Assembly: GCA_016719635.1 (NCBI GenBank)
Contig: JADJYT010000001.1
Span: 862,057 to 926,056 of the forward strand
Source of the DNA: Sphingobacteriales bacterium
Lineage (GTDB): Bacteria; Bacteroidota; Bacteroidia; Chitinophagales; JADIYW01
Reading direction: 5' to 3'
DNA length: 64,000 bases
Shown piece after piece: positions 47,528 through 56,283 of the stretch (position 1 is its first letter; the number at the start of each line of letters is the position of its first letter). The notes under the pieces are model-generated. The model searched no databases and was not told the origin of the DNA. It worked only from the letters and a program-made list of their open reading frames with translations. Both the position numbers and the translations under genes were made by a program.

Positions 47528-47873
47528 AAAAAAATAAGCCGTTATTGGGCTTTCACAGGATGTGAATAAATGCAAATGTTAATAAAAGAGGCTGGAAATT
47601 GTCTGTAAATCAATGATTTCCTTTTACTATCCCTTTACATCTCTTTACTTTACAGGAACCCGAAGATTACTCCACACAGATTATATCCTAAGCGATGCGC
47701 GATAAGCTGGTTTTTAACTGCGATTTATCAAAAAAGCATTCAGCTGTTGATTCTGTGATTCTTCCGGATAAAACATCAGGTCCTTTTCTGCACAAAAGAT
47801 CCGGATTTATCCTTAATAAAGTTTTTTTAAAGAAGCAGAACCCAATATAGTTTCGTTTTTTATGAAATAATCT
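47528..47873. other. Intergenic stretch between DUF2723 gene and tRNA-Gln
   Basis: No gene supported. AT-rich sequence with one weak nested hairpin (GGATAAA near 47771 with TTTATCC near 47806, enclosing CTTTT/AAAAG). It may only reflect local composition. The tRNA promoter begins at its right end. Confidence 0.4.
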
Positions 47874-47881
47874 TAACTTTG
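47874..47881 (+). promoter_or_regulatory. -7 promoter box for tRNA-Gln
   Basis: TAACTTTG matches TAnnTTTG and ends 12 bases before the tRNA 5' end. Position and spacing fit a direct tRNA promoter. Confidence 0.6.
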
Positions 47882-47892
47882 CAATCCGAAAT

Positions 47893-47965
47893 TGGCTTAT
47901 GGTGTAACTGGCAACACGTCTGATTTTGGTTCAGAAGAGTTCAGGTTCGACCCCTGATAAGCCAA
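47893..47965 (+). tRNA. tRNA-Gln (anticodon TTG)
   Basis: Full cloverleaf: acceptor TGGCTTA/TAAGCCA, D stem GTGT/ACAC, anticodon stem TCTGA/TCAGA with loop TTTTGGT (anticodon TTG at 47926-47928), a 5-base variable loop and T stem TCAGG/CCTGA with loop TTCGACC. The 3' CCA is not encoded: the discriminator A is followed by CGG, so the CCA must be added by the nucleotidyltransferase. A terminator follows immediately. Confidence 0.97.
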
Positions 47966-47968
47966 CGG

Positions 47969-48000
47969 AGTCCTGCAGCAATGCGGGACTTTTTATTTTT
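47969..48000 (+). terminator. Rho-independent terminator of tRNA-Gln
   Basis: Stem AGTCCTGCA (47969-47977) with TGCGGGACT (47982-47990), one G-T pair, loop GCAA, then a long T-rich run to 48000. Confidence 0.9.
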
Positions 48001-48015
48001 ACAATACCCCGGAAA

Positions 48016-48912
48016 TCAGGCAGTTTTCTCAAACACGTAAATCAAACTGGAGTAGTTGCCATCCTTTTTAGCTGCCTGATTGCTCTTAAACCCGAAAAAA
48101 ACTGCCTTGAAATACGCTAAAAACCTGTTGGTTCCTTTATGCCATTCACTTCGCATGGAAACATAATAGGCGTCCAGCAACAACGGATATTGCTGCAAAA
48201 AACGAAACTGATGCTGACCCACTATCTGCCGGATGTTTTTCGGCGAATAATGATAGATATGCCGGGGTACGTCTATGGCATCCCAGTACCGTCCGTATTT
48301 TTTCGCATCATAACTTTCGATATTGGGAACCGCAATAATTAATTTCCCGTTCGGTTTTAGCCATTGGTTGAAATAATCAATCTGCAGATGAAGTTCATGT
48401 ATATGCTCCAAAACGTGCCAGAGTGTAATGACATCAAACTTTCCCTTTTCAATCGTTTCAGACTGTTCTATGGAATACGTATCCACCTTATTGATATTCT
48501 TCGCCACTTCACGCGCCTGCGCTTCCGGCTCCACTCCCTCGGCAACGATTTGCTGCTGTTTGACATATCCCAGAAAATCGCCGGTTCCGCAACCAAAATC
48601 CAGTAAAGAGAATCCATCCCTTTTACCGACAATATCCTGTATCAGTCTTAATTTTTTACCTTTCATGTAATTACGTGCCAAACGATAGACACTTTCCACC
48701 AGACCTCTCTTATGGCTGGTGTGCGAGATATAGGTATCATAGCTGTAATACTTTCCTATTTCCTCAACATCCGGGCGAGGATTGGTGAAAATAAATCCGC
48801 AGGATGTACACTGTACAATATTGAAGAACTCCGTAGAGTAATTATCTTTTGCTTCCAGATAAGGCTTGAAATCTTTACCTCCGCAACATAAACATATTTC
48901 GAGTGTTTCCAT
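48016..48912 (-). CDS. Class I SAM-dependent methyltransferase with N-terminal zinc-binding motif
   Basis: 298 aa. N-terminal CLCCGGKDF...CTSCGFIFTNPRPD is a four-Cys zinc site. The SAM-binding core is SLLDFGCGTGDFLGYVK (about residue 100), and DVITLWHVLEHIHELH is the motif IV/post-IV region of the UbiG/Methyltransf_23 group. Such proteins occur in surface glycan and lipid modification. The substrate is unknown. It is separated by 61 bases from the next gene upstream (2OG oxygenase) on the same strand. Confidence 0.88.
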   Translation of the reverse strand: METLEICLCCGGKDFKPYLEAKDNYSTEFFNIVQCTSCGFIFTNPRPDVEEIGKYYSYDTYISHTSHKRGLVESVYRLARNYMKGKKLRLIQDIVGKRDGFSLLDFGCGTGDFLGYVKQQQIVAEGVEPEAQAREVAKNINKVDTYSIEQSETIEKGKFDVITLWHVLEHIHELHLQIDYFNQWLKPNGKLIIAVPNIESYDAKKYGRYWDAIDVPRHIYHYSPKNIRQIVGQHQFRFLQQYPLLLDAYYVSMRSEWHKGTNRFLAYFKAVFFGFKSNQAAKKDGNYSSLIYVFEKTA

Positions 48913-48973
48913 AAATTAATTAATCGTTTAGCAGTAATCTCTTTTTGCTCTTTCCTTATTCCTTTTAACTTTC

Positions 48974-49810
48974 TTACGTGTTTCTGGATTTTTTAATGGC
49001 TTTCACCACTATCGGCGGCAACAAATCATTGGCCAGGTTGACCATAGAATTAAACACTTTCATCTTTCCGGAGTCCTGTCCATCCCTGGTGGCAAAAGTG
49101 GTGGTAATACGTGCCTTGTCCCCCACGTTCACTTCCCCTTCCGGCCGGCCATTGGTATAGTAATATAATGCAATGGAACGACGGCTTCTGTCAGGCGGAC
49201 AATTCAATGGATCCGGCAGTCCGTGCCAGGAAAAGTCCGTCGTAGAGAACATGGCCAGCCGGTTGAACGACGGCATGATTTTCTTCACACATTTGCTCAT
49301 ATCCCGTTCCCACAGTTCAAAATGCCCGCCGTATTCTTCTTTCCAGTCTTCATTCAGATAGACCAGGATATTCAGCCGTCTGTCCAGCTTCGTCAGTTTA
49401 TGTTTATGGAAATCCACGTGCATTTTCAAATAACCGCCGGGTTTAATCTCATGAAAACCGCCGCCTTCAAAATACGGATCCGGAATCAGGGTTTCCTTGA
49501 TGCCGGTGAGGTTCTGCAAAAACTCCAGGAACGGCTGAGAGTTGAGAAAATGCACAAATGCTTTTGTCGTAGGTCCAAACCGGTACTCGCCTTTGGTGGC
49601 CAGTTTCAGTTCATTCGGATTTTCATATTTGATATCCTCTTTCGTTTTTCCGATTTCCGGAAATTCTTTAATGATTTCCCGCAGCATATCCGGGTTGAAC
49701 AAATCATCAAAATAACCGCTCGGAAAGGGGGTTGCATTAATATATGCTTCGTGATTTTTCTTTCCAAATTCCAGCAAATCCGGAATGCTTCTGTTATTCA
49801 AAAATTCCAT
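48974..49810 (-). CDS. 2-Oxoglutarate/Fe(II)-dependent oxygenase, prolyl-hydroxylase-like
   Basis: 278 aa double-stranded beta-helix oxygenase. The iron ligands are His 131 and Asp 133 (HVDFH) and His 196 (FSWHGLP); the 2-oxoglutarate Arg is 210 or 211 (SRRSIALYYY). Related to Tpa1/Ofd1-type and P4H-type 2OG oxygenases. The wording YLNEDWKEEYGGHFELWE is typical of the Ofd1/Tpa1 group, which hydroxylates ribosomal protein prolines in yeast. Here the substrate could be a protein or glycan; it stands beside the methyltransferase gene, which is inference only. Confidence 0.88.
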   Translation of the reverse strand: MEFLNNRSIPDLLEFGKKNHEAYINATPFPSGYFDDLFNPDMLREIIKEFPEIGKTKEDIKYENPNELKLATKGEYRFGPTTKAFVHFLNSQPFLEFLQNLTGIKETLIPDPYFEGGGFHEIKPGGYLKMHVDFHKHKLTKLDRRLNILVYLNEDWKEEYGGHFELWERDMSKCVKKIMPSFNRLAMFSTTDFSWHGLPDPLNCPPDRSRRSIALYYYTNGRPEGEVNVGDKARITTTFATRDGQDSGKMKVFNSMVNLANDLLPPIVVKAIKKSRNT

Positions 49811-49986
49811 TGAATCGTATTGTGCTGTAAAAATAGGAAATTAAACGGGATAAGTTCAGGTTCTGTAACCGACTAAAATTAGGTAATTTTAAAAGTATCA
49901 TCATAATTATAAGTTAATTCTGTTTAACGCTTCAAAGGTTTCATTAATCATATACTTTTTTTAACTTCACCTCTCAATCCGGACCT

Positions 49987-50805
49987 ATGTCAGCAGCACA
50001 AAATGAAATCAAGCGCGTGACAACGCACAAACTGAAAGAGATGAAAGAGCGCGGGGAAAAAATCGCCATGCTCACCGGTTATGACTTTTCCATGGCGAAG
50101 ATTTTAGACGATGCCGGCATTGACATCCTTTTGGTCGGTGATTCCGCATCCAATGTGATGGCGGGCCACGAGACGACACTGCCGATTACGTTAGACCAGA
50201 TGATCTACCATGCCCAAAGTGTGGTGCGTGCCATCAAGCGTTGTTTTGTGGTGGTGGACCTGCCGTTTGGTTCTTATCAGGGCAACTCCAGAGAGGCGCT
50301 GAACGCATCTATCCGTATCATGAAGGAAACGGGCGGACATGGTGTTAAACTGGAAGGCGGTAAGGAAATCGGCGAATCTGTGATACGGATTCTGACTGCA
50401 GGGATTCCGGTGATGGGACATCTGGGATTAACGCCTCAATCCATTTATAAATTCGGGACGTATACCGTTCGGGCCAAAGAGGAAGAGGAGGCGGAACGAC
50501 TGCTCGATGATGCAAAATACCTGGAAAGCATCGGCTGTTTTGCGTTAGTGCTCGAAAAAATTCCGGCTGCTCTGGCCAAAAAAGTCAGCGAGAGCATTTC
50601 CATTCCGGTTATTGGTATCGGGGCCGGCCCTCATGTGGACGGGCAGGTACTGGTAACACACGATATGCTGGGTATTACGCATGAATTCAAACCGCGCTTT
50701 CTGCGCCGCTACCTGAACCTGTATGAAGATATCAAAAAAGCAACGCAATCTTATATTGCGGATGTCAAAAGCAAGGATTTCCCGAATGAGAAGGAACAGT
50801 ATTGA
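49987..50805 (+). CDS. panB: 3-Methyl-2-oxobutanoate hydroxymethyltransferase
   Basis: 272 aa (beta-alpha)8 enzyme of pantothenate synthesis, transferring a hydroxymethyl from 5,10-CH2-THF to alpha-ketoisovalerate. MLTGYDFSMAKILDDAGIDILLVGDS is the N-terminal metal-binding block; MGHLGLTPQSIYKFG and IGIGAGPHVDGQVLVTHD are the family signatures. Length is normal. Single gene on the plus strand between convergent purF and divergent 2OG-oxygenase genes. Confidence 0.96.
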   Translation: MSAAQNEIKRVTTHKLKEMKERGEKIAMLTGYDFSMAKILDDAGIDILLVGDSASNVMAGHETTLPITLDQMIYHAQSVVRAIKRCFVVVDLPFGSYQGNSREALNASIRIMKETGGHGVKLEGGKEIGESVIRILTAGIPVMGHLGLTPQSIYKFGTYTVRAKEEEEAERLLDDAKYLESIGCFALVLEKIPAALAKKVSESISIPVIGIGAGPHVDGQVLVTHDMLGITHEFKPRFLRRYLNLYEDIKKATQSYIADVKSKDFPNEKEQY

Positions 50806-50871
50806 TTGAAATAAAAACCTAGGGATCAACTTCTTTCAGCATGCTGTAATGCCTCGTTATAATGCTTATTG

Positions 50872-52770
50872 CTAATACGCCCGTACATTCTTTCCTTCCA
50901 TATAATTGATAAAGGCATTTAAGGCAACGCGGTTGCCGCCCGGTGTAGGGTAATTGCCTGTAAAATACCAGTCGCCTAAATTATTCGGGCAGGCTTCATG
51001 CAGACTTTCTATCGTCTGATAAATGACTTCCACATCTGAAAAGATATGATTGGGTTTCACGATATCCGCAATCTTTGCTGAAATATGTTCCGGCGTAAAC
51101 GGTTCGTACACCTCTTTCACCAGGTTTTCTATCTCCTGCAACGGCTTTTGTATTTCCTCTTTACATCGTTTGTATAACGCTTCCAGCACACCATATTCGT
51201 TTCTGTCCTTCCATAACTGTACTGCCGCCTGGAATGCCACAAAACTGCCCATCTTGCTCATGTCTATCCCGTAGCAATCCGGGTAACGGATTTGCGGCGC
51301 AGACGAAACCACGATAATTTTTTTCGGCTGCAACCTGTCCAACATCGTCAGGATACTTTCCTTCAGCGTGGTGCCGCGAACGATGGAATCGTCCAATACG
51401 ACGAGCGTATCCGTATTGTTTTTCACCAATCCATAGGTGATATCATGGACGTGGTGCACCAGATCGTTGCGCGAGGTATCTTCCGTGATGAAGGTGCGCA
51501 TCTTCACATCCTTCACCGCAATTTTCTCCACCCGCGGCATGACCGACAACTGGCGTTGCAGCTCTTCACTACTTTTTATCTCCCCGTTATTGAAGGCCGT
51601 TAATTTTTGCTGTATATGCTGTTTCTGTACCTCTTCCGTCATGCCCAAAAACGCCACCTCGGCGGTATTGGGGATATAGGAAAAGACGGTATTTTCCAAA
51701 TCATGGCTGACTGCCTTTAAAATAGCCGGCACGAGTAACTTTCCCAATTTTTTCCGTTCCTGATAGATTTCAAAATCACTGCCGCGGGAAAAATAAATGC
51801 GCTCAAAGCTGCAGGCCTTGCGTTCCTGCGGCGGCGTACATTCCACCTCTCCCACGCTGCCGTCTTTTTTAATGATCAGGGCATGGCCGGGTTTGACTTC
51901 CTGCACTTTGCTTCGGTGCACATTGAATGCGGTCTGAATGGCCGGCCGTTCGGATGCCACCACCACAATTTCATCATCTTTATAATAGTATGCCGGACGT
52001 ATACCGTTCGGGTCTCTCAGGACAAATGCGTCGCCGTGCCCCATCATACCTGCCATCGCATAGCCGCCATCGAAATCGTCGGCTGCATTTTTCAGGATGT
52101 CTGCCACATGAATACCATGTTCAATCAGCGGCGTGATTTCATAGTTGGACAAACCGGAAGGTTTGAATTTCTTGAACAAGCGCTGATTTTCCACATCGAG
52201 GAAATGGCCGATTTTTTCCAGCACCGTCCTCGTATCGGACATCTCGCGGGGAAACTGTCCCAGATCCACCAACCTGTCAAACAACTCATCGACATTGGTC
52301 ATGTTGAAATTTCCGGCTACGATGAGTGTACGTGTTTTCCAGTTGTTGGCGCGGATACGCGGGTGGCAGTTGCTCATGTCGTTGCCGCCGTGCGTGCCGT
52401 AGCGCAGATGCCCTAGCAGCAACTCTCCCATAAACGGATAATGGTTTTTGACATACTCCATATCCTTTATCTTCTCCTTTTCCCTATCGCTCAGGTCGGC
52501 AAAAGGGCGAAACACCTTATCGAAGATGGCCTTGATGGCCTGTTTGTCCACACTGCGTTCCCGGTCGAAATAGGAATTTCCGGGAGCCGTATCCAGCTTG
52601 ATGGTCGCCAGCCCTGCGCCGTCCTGCCCGCGGTTATGCTGCTTTTCCATCAGCAGGTACATCTTGCTGAGGCCGTAGTGGATGTCGCCGTATTTCTCTT
52701 TATAATAAGACAAGGGTTTGAGCAGCCTGAGTAAGGCAATGCCGCATTCGTGTTTGATAGGTTCGCTCAT
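50872..52770 (-). CDS. purF: Amidophosphoribosyltransferase (PurF), long form
   Basis: 632 aa, first step of purine synthesis (PRPP plus glutamine to phosphoribosylamine). The N-terminus MSEPIKHECGIALLRLL places the catalytic Cys at residue 9 after a short propeptide, as in class II glutamine amidotransferases. HNRGQDGAGLATI follows. The PRPP-binding site is LVVLDDSIVRGTTLKES in the C-terminal half. It is longer than E. coli PurF (about 505 aa), mainly through insertions in the middle and C-terminus, as is common in Bacteroidota. It probably has its own promoter at 52797-52804. Confidence 0.92.
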   Translation of the reverse strand: MSEPIKHECGIALLRLLKPLSYYKEKYGDIHYGLSKMYLLMEKQHNRGQDGAGLATIKLDTAPGNSYFDRERSVDKQAIKAIFDKVFRPFADLSDREKEKIKDMEYVKNHYPFMGELLLGHLRYGTHGGNDMSNCHPRIRANNWKTRTLIVAGNFNMTNVDELFDRLVDLGQFPREMSDTRTVLEKIGHFLDVENQRLFKKFKPSGLSNYEITPLIEHGIHVADILKNAADDFDGGYAMAGMMGHGDAFVLRDPNGIRPAYYYKDDEIVVVASERPAIQTAFNVHRSKVQEVKPGHALIIKKDGSVGEVECTPPQERKACSFERIYFSRGSDFEIYQERKKLGKLLVPAILKAVSHDLENTVFSYIPNTAEVAFLGMTEEVQKQHIQQKLTAFNNGEIKSSEELQRQLSVMPRVEKIAVKDVKMRTFITEDTSRNDLVHHVHDITYGLVKNNTDTLVVLDDSIVRGTTLKESILTMLDRLQPKKIIVVSSAPQIRYPDCYGIDMSKMGSFVAFQAAVQLWKDRNEYGVLEALYKRCKEEIQKPLQEIENLVKEVYEPFTPEHISAKIADIVKPNHIFSDVEVIYQTIESLHEACPNNLGDWYFTGNYPTPGGNRVALNAFINYMEGKNVRAY

Positions 52771-52796
52771 TTCCTGGACGGAAAATTTGGTATGTG

Positions 52797-52804
52797 CAAA
52801 AGTA
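52797..52804 (-). promoter_or_regulatory. -7 promoter box for purF
   Basis: The minus strand reads TACTTTTG, an exact TAnnTTTG match, 27 bases before the ATG, and identical to the box upstream of purS at 1964-1971. Confidence 0.5.
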
Positions 52805-53255
52805 CGCTTTGTTTTTGAATGAAACGAAACCGAAATGTAAAGGCTGGATTATGATTGTGGAAAATTGAATAATTAGCATTCTTAACAACATCATTCAGCA
52901 AATGCTGAACCCATAGCAAGATTCCTTTTTTCCAGGCAGCATCTCCTGAAAGGGACACTGCGAAGATGAAATTATGGCTCAATAAGTACGCAGAGTCCTC
53001 TGCGAGAGACACTGCTGAGAAAGCAAAACGTGACCGCTACCTAATGAGTTTTAACCATTGACTATCAACTAAAAATTAAGCAAGTTTTCTCCTAACGTCG
53101 AAAAGACATTGTGCGCAATTGGGATGTACTGCATTGATTAAAGACATGATTCTATCAATGGCTATCGATTATAATCTATAAACTATCGACCATTGACTCT
53201 AATAACAAATAACTATTAACAATCAACCAATATCTGATAACCAACAATAAATGTG
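52805..53255. other. Intergenic region upstream of the DEAD-box helicase gene
   Basis: No gene supported. The left half holds a palindrome CGCAGAG-TC-CTCTGCG at 52989-53004 in sequence that looks like a decayed repeat. The right half is a low-complexity run of words like ACTATCAAC, CCATTGAC and ACTATTAAC, common between genes in Bacteroidota. The helicase promoter begins at 53256. Confidence 0.4.
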
Positions 53256-53263
53256 TATCTTTG
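53256..53263 (+). promoter_or_regulatory. -7 promoter box for the DEAD-box helicase gene
   Basis: TATCTTTG matches TAnnTTTG. It predicts a transcript starting near 53270 with a leader of about 145 bases before the ATG at 53415. Confidence 0.55.
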
Positions 53264-53275
53264 AACGAATTATCG

Positions 53276-53320
53276 AACCGGCACCACCGGTTTTTTATTT
53301 GCCACGGGAATATGCCGGTT
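53276..53320 (+). promoter_or_regulatory. Attenuator-like leader with mutually exclusive hairpins
   Basis: A short terminator (AACCGG 53276-53281, loop CACCA, CCGGTT 53287-53292, then TTTTTTATTT) starts about 6 bases after the likely TSS. The same left arm can pair over 8 bases with TGCCGGTT at 53313-53320 (AACCGGCA with TGCCGGTT), which would disrupt the terminator. A further CCACG/CGTGG pair (53302-53306 with 53352-53356) could close the leader. The alternative pairing is the form of a transcription attenuator or antiterminator. Confidence 0.45.
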
Positions 53321-53414
53321 TAAAACCCCTTCTCCAGTTTTTTATCCTGCACGTGGTTATTCATAACAGTCTGTATGCTGCATATTCAATACATTCTCCT
53401 ATTTTAAATAAAAC

Positions 53415-54668
53415 ATGTTATTTCAAGACTTAAATTTAATTGAGCCTATCTTAAAGGCTCTGCGAACAGAAGGGTATACACAACCCACCCCCATCCAGGA
53501 ACAGGCGATTCCCATCATTCTGAAAAGAAAAGATCTGTTAGGCTGCGCACAGACCGGCACCGGTAAAACGGCGGCTTTCGCCATTCCTATGCTGCAGCTG
53601 CTGGCAGAAGATCTCGTGAGCGGCACGAAAACAAAAGCACCTAAAGCGCTCATCCTGACACCTACCCGCGAACTGGCCATCCAGATCGACGAAAGTTTCG
53701 GCGCCTACGGCCGGCATATTCCGCTCAAACGCAGTGTCATATTCGGCGGTGTATCTCAACATTCACAGGTGATGTCCCTTCAAAAAGGCATTGATATCCT
53801 GGTGGCGACACCGGGTCGTTTGCTCGACCTGATGAATCAGGGCTATGTGGATTTGCGTTCCATCCAGCATTTTGTACTCGACGAAGCGGACAGGATGCTC
53901 GATATGGGCTTTGTGAACGATGTCAAAAAAATCATCGCAAAACTGCCCGTACAGCGTCAAACCCTGTTTTTTTCTGCCACCATGCCGAATGAAATTCAGC
54001 ATCTCGCCAATTCCATCTTAACGAATCCGGCTAAGGTAGAAGTAACCCCGGTGTCTTCCACCGCGAACACGATTGACCAGTCCATATTTTTTACGGACAA
54101 GAAAAACAAGAACGCGTTGCTGACCTATTTGCTGAAAGACAAAAATCTTAAAAGCGTACTGGTGTTCACGCGTACCAAACACGGTGCGGATAAGGTGGTG
54201 AAAATCCTGAATGCCGCTATGGTAAAAACGGCGGCGATACACGGCAATAAATCGCAAAATGCACGTCAGGCGGCGTTGCAAAGTTTTAAAAGCGGTGCCA
54301 TTCGCGTATTGGTCGCTACAGATATCGCCGCCCGCGGTATTGATGTGGATGACCTGACACACGTGATCAATTATGAATTGCCGGAAGTGCCGGAAACGTA
54401 TGTACACCGGATAGGCAGGACAGGCCGTGCGGGCAACTCCGGCATTTCGTTCTCATTCTGTGATACGGAAGAGAAATTATTGCTGCGCGATATACAGAAA
54501 CTGATCGGCAAACAAATTCCGGTACGGGTGGATCATCCGTATCCGATCAGCCAGACGACAATGGAACTGAAAGAGCCGCATCCGCATAAATTTACGTCGC
54601 CAAAACCACAGAATAATACTGCAATCAAGCCAAAGAAGAAATGGTATAGAAAGCCAATAGCGAAATAA
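53415..54668 (+). CDS. DEAD-box RNA helicase, RhlE-like
   Basis: 417 aa ATP-dependent RNA helicase. Motifs in order: Q motif TPIQEQAIP (25-33), Walker A AQTGTGKT (45-52), PTRELA (83-88), DEAD at 156-159, SAT at 187-189, and motif VI HRIGRTGRAG (331-340). The basic C-terminal tail after residue 390 (KPKKKWYRKPIAK) is typical of RhlE-like cold-shock helicases. It remodels RNA or ribosome intermediates. A 145-base leader with an attenuator-like element points to regulation at the transcript level. No companion gene. Confidence 0.93.
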   Translation: MLFQDLNLIEPILKALRTEGYTQPTPIQEQAIPIILKRKDLLGCAQTGTGKTAAFAIPMLQLLAEDLVSGTKTKAPKALILTPTRELAIQIDESFGAYGRHIPLKRSVIFGGVSQHSQVMSLQKGIDILVATPGRLLDLMNQGYVDLRSIQHFVLDEADRMLDMGFVNDVKKIIAKLPVQRQTLFFSATMPNEIQHLANSILTNPAKVEVTPVSSTANTIDQSIFFTDKKNKNALLTYLLKDKNLKSVLVFTRTKHGADKVVKILNAAMVKTAAIHGNKSQNARQAALQSFKSGAIRVLVATDIAARGIDVDDLTHVINYELPEVPETYVHRIGRTGRAGNSGISFSFCDTEEKLLLRDIQKLIGKQIPVRVDHPYPISQTTMELKEPHPHKFTSPKPQNNTAIKPKKKWYRKPIAK

Positions 54669-54706
54669 ATATTTTCAACTCTCCGCTTCGCATAAAGTAA
54701 TGAAAA

Positions 54707-54774
54707 GTCATTCCCACGAAAGTGGGAATCTCATTAAGTATCTAATATGAGATTCCCTTTTACAAGGGAATGAC
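54707..54774. repeat. Nested inverted repeat (REP/mini-palindrome-like)
   Basis: Arms of 28 bases at 54707-54734 and 54747-54774 are imperfect reverse complements (GTCATTCCC...GGGAATCTCAT type), separated by 12 bases. Each arm is itself a hairpin: TTCCCAC/GTGGGAA on the left and ATTCCC/GGGAAT on the right. It lies between convergent genes and could also end transcription. The GTCATTCCC...GGGAATCT wording is common in dispersed intergenic repeats of many bacteria. Confidence 0.7.
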
Positions 54775-54823
54775 ATTTAAGCGGCATATTTTTTAGTTTC
54801 TACACTTGAAGGGGTAAAGGATT

Positions 54824-56032
54824 TTATAAAGCGTGTTTGGGAGTTTCCATGAACTTTATATCTTCCAGATAGGCATCCTTGACCGCTTGTGCTACCATTA
54901 CAGCCACATTGAGATCGAGGGTGGACGGAATGATGTTATCGCGGTGTATATCCGTCACACACCCGGCAATGGCATAAGCGGCGGCCACTTTCATGCGCGG
55001 GGTGATTCTTCGGGCACGTATATCGAGTGCTCCGCGGAAGATACCCGGAAAGGCGAGCACATTGTTAATCTGGTTCGGCACGTCGCTTCTGCCCGTACCC
55101 ACTACGCCTGCACCTCCGAGGTAGGCATTCTCCGGGGTAATTTCAGGAATCGGATTGGCGAGCGGGAAAATGACGGGAGCTGCATTCATGGTAGACACAT
55201 CTTCGGTTGTCAGCTGGTTGGCCTGGCTTACCCCGATAAAGACATCCGCGTTCTTTAAGGCCGTTTTAAGGGTTCCTTTCGTGTTGAACGGATTGGTATA
55301 TTTTAATATTTCGCGTTTAAAGTCATTCAAATCCGACCGGTCCTTATGGATGATACCTTTGGTATCGCACATCACAATCTGTTTCACCGGCGTACAGACA
55401 GAAGGATCTATTTCATGGCACATCAACAGTTTAGAAATTGCCAAACCCGCTGCTCCAGCTCCGTTGATGACCACTTTCAGGTCAGCGATATTTTTATCGA
55501 GCAATTTGCAGGCATTGATGATTCCTGCGAGAACAACAATGGCGGTGCCGTGCTGGTCGTCGTGAAAAACGGGAATACCCAAACCCTGCAGACGTTCCTC
55601 AATTTCAAAACAGCGCGGTGATGAAATATCTTCGAGGTTGATGCCGCCGAAAACCGGAGCAATATTTTTAATGGTCTGAATGATCTCTTCCGTGTTCTGT
55701 GTGGCAAGGCAAATGGGGAAAGCATCCACGCCTGCAAACTTCTTAAATAACATAGCTTTACCTTCCATCACGGGGATGGCCGCTTCCGGACCGAGATTTC
55801 CTAACCCTAAAATGGCAGAGCCGTCTGTAATCACGGCTACCATATTTCCTTTAATGGTTAAATCCCAGACCCTTTCCTCATCATTGGCAATCTGCCGAAC
55901 CGGTTCTGCCACGCCGGGTGAATAACACAACGTCAAGTCATTTTTGGACTCCAGCGGAGTTTTGAGTTCAATGGAAATCTTCCCTCTCAGCATTTCGTGC
56001 AATTCCAGGGATTCACGGGAATAATCTTTCAT
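54824..56032 (-). CDS. Malic enzyme (malate dehydrogenase, oxaloacetate-decarboxylating)
   Basis: 402 aa, decarboxylates malate to pyruvate with NAD(P)H. Conserved start DLTLCYSPGVAEPVRQIA, TDGSAILGLGNLGPEA, and the metal/active-site block FHDDQHGTAIVVLAG; then VVINGAGAAGLAISKLL (Rossmann). The short bacterial form without the C-terminal phosphotransacetylase-like domain of MaeB. The coenzyme cannot be settled by eye. Single gene on the minus strand; the repeat at 54707-54774 lies just downstream. Confidence 0.94.
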   Translation of the reverse strand: MKDYSRESLELHEMLRGKISIELKTPLESKNDLTLCYSPGVAEPVRQIANDEERVWDLTIKGNMVAVITDGSAILGLGNLGPEAAIPVMEGKAMLFKKFAGVDAFPICLATQNTEEIIQTIKNIAPVFGGINLEDISSPRCFEIEERLQGLGIPVFHDDQHGTAIVVLAGIINACKLLDKNIADLKVVINGAGAAGLAISKLLMCHEIDPSVCTPVKQIVMCDTKGIIHKDRSDLNDFKREILKYTNPFNTKGTLKTALKNADVFIGVSQANQLTTEDVSTMNAAPVIFPLANPIPEITPENAYLGGAGVVGTGRSDVPNQINNVLAFPGIFRGALDIRARRITPRMKVAAAYAIAGCVTDIHRDNIIPSTLDLNVAVMVAQAVKDAYLEDIKFMETPKHAL

Positions 56033-56239
56033 ATACTATTATCTTCCTTTTTTTTGTAAAGCAGGATTGCTAATATAACTACAATAGTGCAGTATTTGCC
56101 ATACTTCAAAGCCGGGACGTTGTGTTTAATGATAAATTAAAGTTTGGATTCTGAGATTTGACAATCCCGTTTTAGAGAGCAGGATGCCTGGGACACTTAC
56201 AATGATGGGAAATTAATTTATTAAATCCAATAAATACTC

Positions 56240-56247
56240 TAAATTTG
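56240..56247 (+). promoter_or_regulatory. -7 promoter box for the 56284 gene
   Basis: TAAATTTG matches TAnnTTTG, 36 bases upstream of the ATG at 56284. An 11-base word GGACACTTACA occurs twice close by (about 56191 and 56265). Confidence 0.45.
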
Positions 56248-56283
56248 ACTGTTCGACACAAGCAGGACACTTACACTTACAAT

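Noticed and set aside
47926..48120. 64-codon plus-strand frame
   Set aside because: It begins inside the tRNA-Gln gene and overlaps the terminator and antisense methyltransferase.
51883..52416. 177-codon plus-strand frame opposite purF
   Set aside because: Antisense shadow of a conserved gene.
53251..53433. 60-codon plus-strand frame in the helicase leader
   Set aside because: It overlaps the promoter and hairpins and lacks protein features; better read as leader.
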